Assembly (NCBI RefSeq): GCF_019703515.2
Contig: NC_059346.1
Location: 14,291,001 to 14,355,000 of the forward strand
Direction: 5' to 3'
Length of the DNA stretch: 64,000 nucleotides
Source: Myxocyprinus asiaticus
Lineage: Eukaryota > Chordata > Actinopteri > Cypriniformes > Catostomidae
Positions within the stretch are counted from its first letter, which is position 1, and each line of letters begins with the position of its first letter. The position numbers and the translations under genes were made by a program. This document shows, one piece after another, positions 23,188-33,874 of this stretch. The notes below the pieces were generated by a model. It had not been told where the DNA came from, made no database searches, and was given only the letters and a program-made list of their open reading frames with translations.

Positions 23188-24537
23188 CTGAATGAGAGAA
23201 TCAGTTTGTTTTAACCCATAAATGCATGGGAATTTCACCAAACACTTACATATTCTGGTCTTTAGAGACCCGGCACACACGCACGTACATCCGTCTGTCT
23301 GTCCATCCAGGATGTACAAAATGCCCAGATAGTGTAATGTTTTAAAAATATTATTTTTATTATATCAAAGATACAGCATAATGCAATAAATCTAGAACAG
23401 GATTCATTACTTTCACACTGAAATTTCATGAGACGCAACTGACTGTCAAACATTCCAATTCAATTCCTGAATTTGGACAGAATTTGAATTGATATTTCAA
23501 AAAGGATGTAGAATTGCAGTTGCAATTTGAATTTAAGGAAGCAGAATTCAAATGGAATACATTTCAAATTAATTCTTATAGTTTTTTCAGACTGTTTTTA
23601 AGTACATTTTTTAATAATACATTTAATTTTTCAGTATAACATGAAGCATGTTATCATATTATCATATGCATAACAAATGGGATGTTTCCAAAAACATTAT
23701 ATAAATTAAATAATGCAAAAAAAATAAATAAAAAAAATACTTTGTGCCTTGAATATTGTAGGTCTTTTTTGGTTTTTGTTTGTTTGTTTGCTTGGCAACT
23801 TTCAGGAACGCATTGCAGAGAGTTGGATTCATTCAAATATTCAAAAAAGTTTAAATTGGGATACAAATTGTTTTTTTGTGGTTCAGTCCCTTTTCCTTCT
23901 TCCCAGCATGCACTGGGGCATAAATAAAATGGTTGCATTTTCCATGGTTTTACTTACATTGTTGTTGTTGATTCTGTTGTCACAGTAGGTAACTTTTTTT
24001 TTTTTTTGCGATTACAGGATGATTTTGTTTCACTAATAAAATGATCAATTTGTTGATTGTTACCCTTGCCGTGTTTAATGCATCAAGTGTCAAGGTCAGT
24101 GCATGCCATTTTAAAATACTTTATACGTTTGTTTTTCTTATAAGTGTTAATGTAATGAGTAAAACTGTTTTCATGCTTTCCATGAAATATATGTATATAT
24201 AGAAATGTACAAGAGATGCTCAGAATATTGAACAGTTTAAAATCATGTGAATAAAGGAAGTAATATTCATCGGACTACTGTAAGTTGAAAGAGTTTAAGA
24301 AATATTCTTAAAGTTACTTCATTTAAATATGTATTTATTAAATATGTCAAATTAATGTGTAATATGTACAGCTAATATGTAAAAGTTATGGCAGGTTGAC
24401 ATTTTAAGTTCAGTTAATTTACTTAAAAAGAAGTAGATGAATTCAACTTATTAAAAAGCAATGCAAACTTAATTTAAGTTTTTACAGTTTTAATAAGGAA
24501 TAATAAATATAATAAAATGTAATGTTTAAAATGTCAC

Positions 24538-24870
24538 TGTAAAGACAGTCGATAAGGAGGACACAGGAGGCAGGTTGCTCCACTCACAGGTAAGGCTATT
24601 AATGACCACACTTCAGCTTCACACACTAATCTCTTCAGCTTTACAATAATAAATTCTTAGCTTCACAATAATAATTTCTTCAGCTTCACAATAATAACTT
24701 TCTGAACCCAGGCTCTCTCTCCCAGGTCTGCTGGCGGTGTGGCTCTTTTATGCCGCTCTCCCTGTGCTCACTGTAATTAGAGACAGGTGTTAGACATAAT
24801 TTAGCTCAGGTACAAGTGCCCTTAACGCTTTCTCTCCGGACGGATGCTTGACCACGCCCCCGCTGCCATA
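24538..24870 (-). repeat. Gmr1-like 3' LTR
   Basis: In + orientation it begins TGTAAAGACAGTCGATAAGG and ends CCGCTGCCATA. It is nearly identical to 29169-29533, apart from scattered substitutions and one fewer internal CTTCACAATAATA unit. The adjoining CATCCCCACCGCCC, read on the minus strand, is a plausible polypurine tract. Confidence 0.88.
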
Positions 24871-24929
24871 CATCCCCACCGCCCGACTCAGGCCGGGGAG
24901 GCATCCGGCCTGCCTACCACTACCCCCCC

Positions 24930-26260
24930 TTCTGGAAAAGAAATCAGCGGCAGCCATCTGCGCCCCTGGTCTGTTGTCCACCTTGAATTTAAATGGCTGA
25001 AGAGCCAGTTACCAACGGGTGATCTGCGCGTTGGTGTCTTTCATGCGGTGGAGCCATTGGAGTGGGGCGTGATCCGAACAGAGGGCGAAGGCCCGCCCCA
25101 ACAGGTAGTATAGGAGAGTGAGGATCGGCCACTTGATGGCAAGACATTCTTTTTCCACGGTGCTGTACTTAGTTTCCCTCAATGAGAGCTTGCAGCTAAT
25201 GTATAGCACCGGGCGCTCCTCCCCTTCCACCACCTGCGAGAGTATGGCCCCCAGCCCTCTGTCTGAAGCATCCGTCTGTAAAACAAAAGGGAGAGAGAAA
25301 TTGGGTGAATGTAAAAGCGGACCCCCGCAAAGTGTGGTTTTAACTTGCGTGAACGCCTGCTGGCACTGCTCCGTCCAGGGTCTGGAGCTCCCTTTTTAGT
25401 GAGATCAGTCAGCGGGCTGGTGACTTCCAAATAGTTAGGTACAAATCTTCTATAATAGCTAGCCAGCCCCAGGAACTGTCTCATCCCCTTTTTGGTCTTG
25501 GGCCTCGGGCAGGTCGCAATTGCCGCTGTCTTATCAAATTGGGGACGCATCTGCCCATGGCCCAAGTGGAACCCCAGATACCGTACCTCCACCCACCCAA
25601 TCGCGCACTTCTTTGGGTTTGCTGTGAGTCCCGCTTGACGCAGCGATCTCAGAACTGCCCTCAGATGCTGCATGTGCCGCTGCCAATCATTGCTGTAAAT
25701 GATGATGTCATCTAAATAGGCAGCAGCGTAAGCGGTCTGAGGATTCGGTCCATGAGATGCTGAAACGTAGCCGGGGCCCCAAACAAACTGAACGGAAGTG
25801 TCACAAACTGGTGTAATCCAAACGGTGTGGAGAAGGCGTTTTTTTTCATGGGAAATTGGTGTCAAGGGGATCTGCCAATAACCCTTCGTCAAGTCCAATG
25901 TCGAATAAAATCGAGCAGTGCCCAACCGATCGAGCAACTCATCAACGCAAGGCATTGGGTACGCGTCAAATTTAGACACCGCGTTGACTTTTCTATAATC
26001 CACACAGAACCGTACAGACCTGTCGCTCTTAGGCACTAGAACAACTGGGCTGGACCATTCGCTGTGGGATTCTTCTATTACCCCCAAATCGAGCATTGCA
26101 TCCAATTCTTCCCGAATGATTTTCTTTTTGTGCTCGGGTAATCGGTAGGGGCGGCTACATACGATCAATGTGGTGCTGAATGAGGTTCGTATGACCCGGT
26201 AGAGGGGAGAACACATCCGCAAACTCCTGGTGCAACCTGGCAACCTCCGCGAATTGACTC
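24930..26260 (-). pseudogene. Gmr1-like reverse transcriptase and RNase H region
   Basis: The minus strand carries a Ty3/gypsy RT: a start region with LDLGVIEESHSEWSSPVVLV, then LDLTKGYWQIPL, and the catalytic YLDD at 25707-25718. The stretch between the last two reads out of frame, so at least two small indels are present. After RT, an RNase H segment (25233-25009) contains FALCSDHAPLQWLHR in another frame. The region follows, rather than precedes, the integrase. It is non-functional as it stands. Confidence 0.85.
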
Positions 26261-26399
26261 GGTGAGAGGTGGTCTCCGCAATTGACGAGGTGAACTGTTT
26301 ATGTTTTGAATTCACCTCAGGCCCGAGCTTTGCCCTCTCGGGAACTACTGTAGCCAACGTCACAGAGACCGCCTCCCTCCACAATTTCAGGAGGTTAAG

Positions 26400-27545
26400 G
26401 TGGTATATTTGACGTGCGCCCCCTCTATCGGTTCGTTTAACCTCATAATCGAGATCCCCCACTCGTCGTGTTACCTCAAAGGGTCCTTGCCACTTGGTGA
26501 GTAATTTAGAGCTCGATGTGGGAAGCAATACAAGCACTTTATCTCCCGGTGCAAATTCCCTTAGCCGAGTTCCCCTGTCATACAGTCAGTGCTGTCGTTC
26601 TTGAGCTTGGAGCAAATTCTTCAAAGTGTGGAGTTTTGCTCTAAGATCAAGAATGTATTGAATTTCATTCTTACTATTTGAAGATCCCTCCTCCCAGGCT
26701 TCTCGCAAGACATCAAGCACACCGCGTGGGCACCGCCCATACATCAGCTCAAATGGGGAGAAGCCAGTGGAGGCTTGCGGGACCTCTCATACTGCGAATA
26801 ACAGGGGGTCGAGCCATTTATCCCAATTTCTAGCATCGTCGTGCACAAACTAACGTATCATGTTTTTAAGGGTTTTATTAAATCGTTCCACCAGGCCATC
26901 TGTTTGTGGATGGTACACGCTGGTGCGAATCGATTTAATGCCCAATAATTCGTACAGCTCGCGTAGTGTCCATGACATAAACGTTGTGCCTTGATCGGTG
27001 AGGATTTCTTTTGGAATCCCCACCCGGGAGATTATTTTGAAGAGTGCCTCCGCAACACTGTGTGCTGAGATGTTGCGAAGAGGCACTGCTTCCGGATATC
27101 ACGTTGCATAGTCCACTAGGACCAATACAAAGCGATGTCCGTGTGCTGACCGCTCTAATGGCCCGACGAGGTCCATTCCAATTCTTTCAAAGGGGACCTC
27201 GATCAACGGAAGGGGGCGCAATGGCGCTTTTGGGGTGGCCGGTGGGTTAACCAGCTGATATTCACGGCATACCGCACACCACCTGCGGACATCGCCGCCA
27301 ATGCTCGGCCAATAGAAACGGGTTATTAGACAGTTCAGTGTTTTCCTTTCTCCTAAGTGACCCGCCATGGGATTATAATGAGCCACCTGGAATACCCAAC
27401 AGCTCCGTGGTATCACAATTTGGGTTGTATCTTCTTTTGTCTGAGTGTCCTGCGTCACTCTATACAACCGCTCATTTATAATTGCAAAATAGGCATATGA
27501 AAAGGTGATGTCCGGCTGGAGTTGTTGACCATCGATGACTCTCAC
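26400..27545 (-). pseudogene. Gmr1-like integrase with GPF module
   Basis: From 27545 down: a zinc-binding H-H-C-C block (HYNPMAGHLGERKT then CAVC), the first catalytic Asp in VLVDYAT, a break near 27099, the second Asp in LTDQGTTF (26850-27086) and the catalytic Glu in LVERFNKTLKNM. A GPFEVTRRVGDLDYEV segment near 26480 is the usual C-terminal GPY/F module. There are at least two stop codons. The region lies upstream of RT, the key feature of the element. Confidence 0.85.
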
Positions 27546-27739
27546 TTGGTTGAAGGCATGTTTGAGGGTTTCGTCTCACGACTGCTTCAAAGGGAAATCT
27601 CCCTCAGGGAGTTCCCTGAGAAGAGGAGGGGCTACAGCCTCTCCCCCCTCTCTTGTCATTATGATGTGGAGCTGTCGAGGACGGCCCCAGCTCCGCCTCC
27701 CCTGCCAGAGCATCGCATATTTCACATCTCCCTAATTTA

Positions 27740-28080
27740 GTGCAGGACCCATCCGCACAAATTCCCTTCAATACATTTCTAAAATCAGGCCAATCCTTCC
27801 CCAAAATCAGTGGATGGGTGAGGCGGGAACTAACTGCGGCCTCCACTCTATGCTTTTTCCCCTGGATTTTAATCATAAGAGTCACCACAGGATACTTGTG
27901 AATATCCACGTGCACACACTTCACCCTCACAGTTTTAGCTGTGCCCAAAGCCTCAGGTTGAACCAAGCGTTGTTGGATAGTGGTTTGATTACAACCGGTG
28001 TCCACCAACGCTTGGTGAGTACACCCCCCTTGACACTTACCGGTATACGGTACGCTCCGGCCCAGTCGGGGACAGCCTGA
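27740..28080 (-). pseudogene. Gmr1-like aspartic protease region
   Basis: It holds ALVDTGCNQTT, the D-T-G active-site triad at about 27993-28001, followed by a typical retropepsin tail (LTHPLILGKDW). It is in a different frame from the gag segment with the zinc knuckle. It lies between gag and integrase. Confidence 0.75.
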
Positions 28081-28099
28081 AGGATGTCGGAGACCTGTA

Positions 28100-29080
28100 C
28101 TACCGTCCCCAGCTTCTTCAGAGGGCACTGATCCCAGAAGTGGCCCGGGTCTCCGCACCTCCAGCATGCTGGCCCAGGCGCTACGCCCGCACTTGCGTCG
28201 GCGGGTGCCCCCACCTGAGAGGGAGAGAGGCGGGGTATCGGGGCAGGGGAAGGTGTCGCCTCCCATACCCGGGGAGCTGGTCTCGGTGGCGGAAGTCCTC
28301 CTCGCCTGCGTGGGGCAGGAACGGGCCCTGGGGAGAGAGCAGAATGAGAGGAGAGAGGGGAGGGGGATGAGACAGGGGAAAACACAAGGGGAGGGGAGAG
28401 AGAGTAGGAGGGCTCTTCCACCCTCGGGATCGCCGCCATGTGGTCCTCCGCAAGCCGGAAGGCTTCCTCCAGTGACGCCGGGCGGTGGCATTGAACCCAT
28501 TCCGCCGTCCCTTTTGGCAGTCGATGTATTAACTGTTCCAGTACCACCTGGTTGATGATCCCCTCGATGCCGCAGTCCCTCGCTAGCAGCCATCTCCGGC
28601 AGGCGTCGCAGAGCCGTTGGGCGAAGGCAAATGCCGTTCTCCAGCTTCAGGCTCCAGAAGAGTTGACGATTCTCTTCCGGACTCCGACCAACCCGTTGCA
28701 AGATGGCTTTTTTTTAGGTCACCATAAGCCAGGAGGCTCGTTGCCGGTAGTTGTTGAGCCGCGAGCTGGACTTCCCTGGACAACAGCGGAATAAGTTGGG
28801 CCGCCCACTGGCCGAGTGGCCAGCCCCAGATCTCGGCGGTGCGCTCAAACAGATCAAGGAATGCTTCTGGGTCGTCCGCCGTCCCCATCTTCTGTAACGC
28901 GGGAGGGGGCAACGGCGTGCGGGTGTCCGGGGTCGCGGCTGGGGCGGCCTCCTGGCTGAGGAGGCTCCGGATTGCATGCCGATCCTCTGCTTGGGCCCAT
29001 AGGAGCTCCACAAACTGGCGATCTTGGTCTTGCCGGAGCTCAAGCAGGGTTTGCTGGTGGTTTTGTTGATGGGCCAGCAA
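28100..29080 (-). pseudogene. Gmr1-like gag with CCHC zinc knuckle
   Basis: It begins with a glutamine-rich coiled segment (HQQTLLELRQDQ), then a capsid-like part (DDPEAFLDLFERTAEIWGW), a SCAN/capsid-C-like part (PKGTAEWVQCHRPASLEEAF) and CWRCGDPGHFWDQCP, the nucleic-acid-binding knuckle (28122-28165). Frame changes occur near a T8 run at 28708-28715 and near 28600, so gag is not continuous. Confidence 0.8.
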
Positions 29081-29150
29081 GGGATTGGAGGATCTCCGCC
29101 AACTGGGAGGACTCTACGGAGCGACTTCCATCCATCTTCAACCAAGATTT

Positions 29151-29168
29151 CCCGGGTTTCGGCACCAG
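29151..29168 (-). other. Primer-binding site of the Gmr1-like element
   Basis: Read on the minus strand just inside the 5' LTR: CTGGTGCCGAAACCCGGG, complementary to a tRNA 3' end. The same core TGGTGCCGAAAC occurs in the TRIM-like element (21663) and in the fragment at 45086. Confidence 0.8.
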
Positions 29169-29533
29169 TGTAAAGACAGTCGATAAGGAGGACACGGGAG
29201 GCAGGTTGCTCCACTCACAGGTAAGGCTTTTAATGACCACACTTCAGCTTCACACACTAATCTCTTCAGCTTTACAATAATACATTCTTAGCTTCACAAT
29301 AATAATCTCTTCAGCTTCACAATAATAATAATTTCATCAGCTTCACAATAATAACTTTCTGGACCCAGGCTCTCCCTCCCTGGTCTGCTGGCGGTGTGGC
29401 TCTTTTATGCCGCTCTCCCCGTGCTCACTGTAATTAGATACACAGGTGTTAGACATAATTTAGCTCAGGTGCATGCACCCTTACCGCTTTCTCTCCCTCC
29501 GGATGTACGCTTGACCATGCCCCCGCTGCCACA
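29169..29533 (-). repeat. Gmr1-like 5' LTR
   Basis: In + orientation it begins TGTAAAGACAGTCGATAAGG and ends CCCGCTGCCACA, followed by the GTCAC duplication. It pairs with 24538-24870. Being similar but not identical, the LTRs point to an insertion that is not brand new. Confidence 0.88.
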
Positions 29534-29950
29534 GTCACCTATAGAAATTTATATTTAATTTATTTCACTATTTTGAATTGTTTTCTGAAAACAATTTGGT
29601 GGAAAAAAACAAAATCTTTTATTTATATATTTATTTATTTATGTATTTATTTTTTGAGAGAAATGTTAGGTCTATACGCTAAAAACAAATCTACCTTTTA
29701 GGGGATAAATAGGCATACTTTGTCAAAAAAATAACATAATTATTTGTCACAAAATGTGTCTTGGTCTAATGAAATTGTGTAGTATTACTGTGTGTTGAAT
29801 TTCTTTGAATTGCAATTCAGTAAATTCAACTTCCTTTCATTCCAATTCAACTTCCTATGGGGCATGGCCAATTCAATTCAAATTCCAACTAATGAATTGA
29901 AAGGGAGTTAATTCAGAAATTCTGAATTTTGCACAACCCTGCTGTCAAAC

Positions 29951-31270
29951 ACATATTGAGCTACACATAACATATAAGATACACACATAACCTAAACATA
30001 AGTATTTCCTCAGGCACTTATTGAGTCTAAAAAGATGCCCAAATGACAATAGTCATATCATACTGTTCATGTGTTGTACTTGCTATAGTTTACTTCCACA
30101 TTGCTTCTTCATCAAATAGCAATATCAAATGTAAATCAAGTCAATCACTGAAATAACAGCGGCACCTTAAGTAACAAATTGTATGTATAATATATACAAG
30201 GTGTCCCAAGCACCTAAGTTTACTGCTATTGAAAACTTAGATAAACAATATATATATTTATTTATTTATTTGTAGCAAGTTGTTGCTCACGATGACATCA
30301 TAGTGTTTTGTTGTTTACAAAAAGTCGTAGAAGTCAGAAGATGCCAACTTGGCATCAAACCCAACTTGATCTGCGTTTCCACAAAATAAAATCCAGATCC
30401 CGACACCAAGGCCTATTACAATACTGATGAATATAGAAATCCTTACATATAACTGGACTTTTTGTTTTTTAATTATATCAAAAATCTAAAAGGTGTGCAT
30501 TATTGCTGACACCTACATGCACACTTTGGAGTTGGTTGTATGCCTGTAATTCATTTGCTACAAATGTTACTGAAGTTGTATACTCTATGTTATGGAAATG
30601 TTTGTAAATGTTTTGGATTTGTATGCTCCAGTGTTGCTGTATTTTTAGAGACTGTCCCTAAATTTGCGACTATTTGTGAATCAAGAATGTCCAACGTCAA
30701 GATAACTTTATTGCATTATTTATTGACGTGGGGATGCTTGGTCACTTGTTTCTGATTTCATTGCAGTATCGTGGAAAAAGAAACTACATGTAGCCGTGCC
30801 AATGATGCCAATGTAGGATCAGTACAAAACGGCACATTCAGCAACATGGAAAAGCAGATCAAGTTGGGTTCTGAACTCGCGACTACATTGGTACAGCTAG
30901 TAAAAACATGCATCAAACATCCACACCAACCCAGCCTTGTTTTTTTTTAGATATGCAGCCAATACATTTTCTCCTTCTTTTGTATGGCATTGGAAATAAA
31001 TTGATAACTTTAAATTCCTTGTGTACATTTGTGATCTATAAATTCTGTAGAATTTACAGAATTTCTGTCTGTGGAATTTGCTTTTGATACAGCATGTCAT
31101 GGTCAGTAGTGAATTGTTTTGGCCATCCCAATAATATCACTGGGTCTTACCTGGCCACCCCTGAAAAAAGGTTCTGGCTGCGCCCCTGGTCAGAGGGTGG
31201 AATTATTCAAATATAATGTGGCCTGTTAATCTTAGGTTAACACCTCCTTGTCCTTGTCTTTTATAAACAG
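29951..31270. other. Gap where the shared MMAB/MVK promoter and first exons would be expected
   Basis: In vertebrates MMAB and MVK are head to head and share a promoter. Here the stretch between their first recognisable exons holds no MVK N-terminal exon (the APGKVILHGEHA segment), no MMAB TGDKG exon and no GC-rich promoter-like block. It is A+T-rich. An imperfect inverted repeat (ACCCAACTTGATCTGC near 30358 and GCAGATCAAGTTGGGT near 30856) suggests a MITE-like insertion. Confidence 0.5.
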
Positions 31271-31532
31271 GTTGCTTTGGCTGTGAGTTTGAACCTGCGC
31301 ACATACCTGCGTCTACAGTCTACATCGTCTGGTAAAGTCTGCATCAACCTCCCTAATTTTGACACTTTTCTGTCCTGGGAAATAACTGCACTTCAGCCTC
31401 TTCTGGTGGGTTGTAAAGGTGAGAGGACACATATGTTTGTTTTTAATAATATCATGTGATCAATGAGCAACTAACCTCGCATACCTGAAAAGTAGGACAC
31501 AAGCTGTAGCAAAGTCAATAAAAAAAGGCAAG

Positions 31533-31640
31533 GCAAATTTATTTATATAGCACATTTCATACACAATGGCAATTCAAAGTGCTTTACATATACATTTTAT
31601 AGAAAATACAAGATACATAAAAAATTTTTAAAAAAAAATC
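31533..31640. repeat. Fish interspersed repeat fragment
   Basis: It contains GGCAAATTTATTTATATAGC followed by TTCAAAGTGCTTTACATA, a phrase common in interspersed repeats of many teleosts (probably a LINE 3' end). It is a short fragment in an MVK intron. The family is not certain. Confidence 0.5.
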
Positions 31641-31839
31641 CTACACATTATGTGTAACTGAAACGTTGCCATAAATACATTTTGTAATACTCTTTGCAAG
31701 CTAAGATAGTGTGCGGGATTTTTTCTTTTTTAATAATATCATGTGAAAAGAAAGCCTTTACTCAAACTTTTGTTGCTACAAGCCTTGTTTCTTCAGTTTT
31801 TTTTGTTTTATGTTTTGAAGTGATTGAATTTTCAGTAAA

Positions 31840-32777
31840 TAGCTATTTAAATTTCAGTCTGTTTCTCACACAAATCTATCGTATGGCTTCAGAAGACTTA
31901 AAATACAGTACACAAGCACCATGAGTCTACATTTATGGAGCTTTTATGGTAGTTCTTCTGTGTCCTTTTTGACCTTAACAGCCCCTGGTTGCTTTTATTG
32001 TATAAAAAAGAGCAGCGTTAAAGGAATATTCTGGGTTCAATACAAGTTAAGCTCAGTCGACAGCATTTGGGGCAGAGTGTTGATTATAAAAAAAAATATA
32101 TAAAAAAATTTGACTCCCTCCTTTTCTTTAAAAGAAAGCAAAAATGGAGGTTACATTGAGGCACTCACAATGGAAGTGAATGGGGCCAATGTTTTGGAGG
32201 GTTTAAAGGCAGAAATGTGAAGCTTATAATTTTATAAAAGCACTTACATGAATTCTTTTAAAGATCATGGATTATTTGAGCGGTAAAGTTGTTTAAATCG
32301 TCATTTTTACAGTCGTTTTAGGGTTTTGGGGTTTGTTGACATTACATTGTCATGGCAACATAGTTGTAAAATTGGCAATACTTTGCACAGAAAAGCTTAG
32401 TAAGCGATTTTATCTCACTAAAATCATGTTAACACGCATATCATTTATGTCTTGTGGCTATACTTTTGAAATAGTGAATATTTTAATGTTGTCGGATTGG
32501 CCCGATTCTCTTCCATTGTAAGTGCCTCACTGGAACCCAGATTTTTCCTTTTTTAAGAAAAGGAGGGGCAAGTTAAAATTAATATTTGTGGTAATCAATA
32601 TTATGCCACAAATGCTGTCAATTGATCTTAACTTTTATTGAACCCGGAATATTCCTTTAAACATTATGCCTAACTTCTTCTTTTGTGTTCCAAGGTGGAA
32701 AGAAAGCAATGCAGCTTTGGAACAACATGAATGCAATTAAATGATGAGAATTTTCATTTTTAGGTAAACTATTCCTT
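31840..32777. mobile_element. TTAA-type element interrupted by a second element
   Basis: The left part (TTTCAGTCTGTTTCTCACAC, then GGAGCTTTTATGG) and the right part (GAGAATTTTCATTTTTAGG, then AACTATTCCTT) belong to the family seen at 49959-50667. They are separated by the younger element 32018-32660. It lies in an MVK intron. Confidence 0.6.
32018..32660. mobile_element. TTAA-flanked inverted-repeat element (GGAATATTCTGGGTTCAA type)
   Basis: The left end TTAAAGGAATATTCTGGGTT and the right end AACCCGGAATATTCCTTTAA are almost perfect inverses, each including TTAA. The arms continue inwards (AAGTTAAGCTCA against TGATCTTAACTTTTA). It is 643 bp with no transposase. It was inserted inside another TTAA element. 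Confidence 0.8.
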
Positions 32778-33333
32778 GCAGTTGTAATATACAGTGTCAG
32801 AAAGTTTTCATCCCAAGCCCATGTTTCTTTGATTGTTCATTGCATCATCAGAGCTGGGAGGCCTAAAGGAGCTTGATGCAGATCTTTTAAAAAGCCCATA
32901 TTATGCTCATTTACAGGTTTATAATTTTATTTGGGGGGGGTCTACTAGAATAGGTTTACATGTTTTAATGTTCAAAAAACACATTATTTTTCTCATACTG
33001 TACATTGCTGCAGCACGTTTTGTTACCATCTGTCTGAAACGCTCTGTTGTAGCTCCTGTTTCTCTAAAGCCCCCCTTTCCGAAAAGCCCAGTCTGTTCTG
33101 ATTGTTCAGCTAGCCCAGTCTGTTGTGATTGGTCAACCACTTAGAGAGTGTGTTGGAAATGTAACGGCCCTTACCATAACCAAGGCTGTGTCTTGTTTCG
33201 AAGGCTGCGTGCTAGGTAGGACGCGTCCTTTGAAGGCTGCAGTATACTGAATGTCCTCCTTTAAACAAGTCTCATTTAAACGAGACGGACTTGGAAATGG
33301 AATGTAACATGGTTGCTATGACAGCACGCCACT

Positions 33334-33698
33334 GTTTTTTGTTTTTCACCCAATTTTGAATGCCCAATTCCCAGTGTGCCTCCGCGTCTGAGACCATCAA
33401 CCCGCGCATCTTATCACGTGGCTTGTTGAGTGCGTTGCCATGGAGACATAGCGCATGTGGAGGCTTCACGCCATCCACCGCGGCATCCACGCTCAACTCA
33501 CCACGCGCCCCACCAAGAACGAATCACATTATAGTGACCACGAGGAGGTTACCCCATGTGACTCTACCCTCCCTAGCAACTGGGCCAAGTTAGTTGCTTA
33601 GGAGACCTGGCCGGAATCACTCAGCACGCCGAATTCGAACTAGCAAACTCCAGGGGTGGTAGCCAGCGTCTTTTACCACTGAGCTACCCAGGTCCCCC
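33334..33698 (-). mobile_element. tRNA-derived SINE, copy 2
   Basis: This is the same family as 2045-2459, reversed: the tail AATTGGGCATTCAAAATTGG is at the left and the head GGACCTGGGTAGCTCAGTGG at the right. A perfect 11-bp duplication AGCACGCCACT lies at 33323-33333 and 33699-33709. Confidence 0.85.
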
Positions 33699-33874
33699 AG
33701 CACGCCACTCTTTAACAAGCGTAAGCCCTTTGAGTGAGAAGGGAACCCTCTGGAAGGGAATGCATGAGGTACATTTTAGGAGATAATTATGTAAAGAGAA
33801 AAGAAAATAGATTTTACAGTTGTACTTTTAGTCTAATACTTTATTTTAATTATATATTAATATAATTATACATA

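Larger units (their letters stand above)
24538..29533 (-). mobile_element. Gmr1-like Ty3/gypsy LTR retrotransposon, damaged
   Basis: A full-length element lies in minus orientation: LTRs 29169-29533 (5') and 24538-24870 (3'), perfect 5-bp duplication GTCAC at 24533-24537 and 29534-29538, and a primer-binding site beside the 5' LTR. The domains on the minus strand run gag with CCHC knuckle, protease, integrase, then reverse transcriptase and RNase H. Integrase upstream of RT is the arrangement known for Gmr1-type elements, unlike most Ty3/gypsy elements. Reading frames are broken in gag, integrase, RT and RNase H, so this copy should not be autonomous. It lies between the remains of MMAB and MVK, inside an older hAT-like remnant. 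Confidence 0.9.
23452..29941. mobile_element. hAT-like remnant split by the Gmr1-like insertion
   Basis: A 9-bp direct repeat CTGTCAAAC lies at 23443-23451 and 29942-29950. Between them, outside the LTR element, are about 1.5 kb of A+T-rich DNA dense in GAATTG and CAATTC words in both halves. The right edge, read inwards, is CAGGGTTGTGCAAAATTC, a hAT-like terminus. The left terminus is eroded. No transposase is seen. Confidence 0.5.

Noticed and set aside
28140..29280. Plus-strand frames rich in Gly/Arg/Pro
   Set aside because: They are antisense shadows of the Gmr1-like gag, which has the zinc knuckle on the minus strand.
30540..30755. 71-codon frame between MMAB and MVK
   Set aside because: Checked as a possible lost first exon; it does not resemble the MVK or MMAB N-terminus or any protein I know.
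30780..30900. Possible promoter or exon upstream of MVK
   Set aside because: Its GATCAAGTTGGGTT block is the inverse of 30350-30380, so it is better explained as part of an inverted-repeat element.
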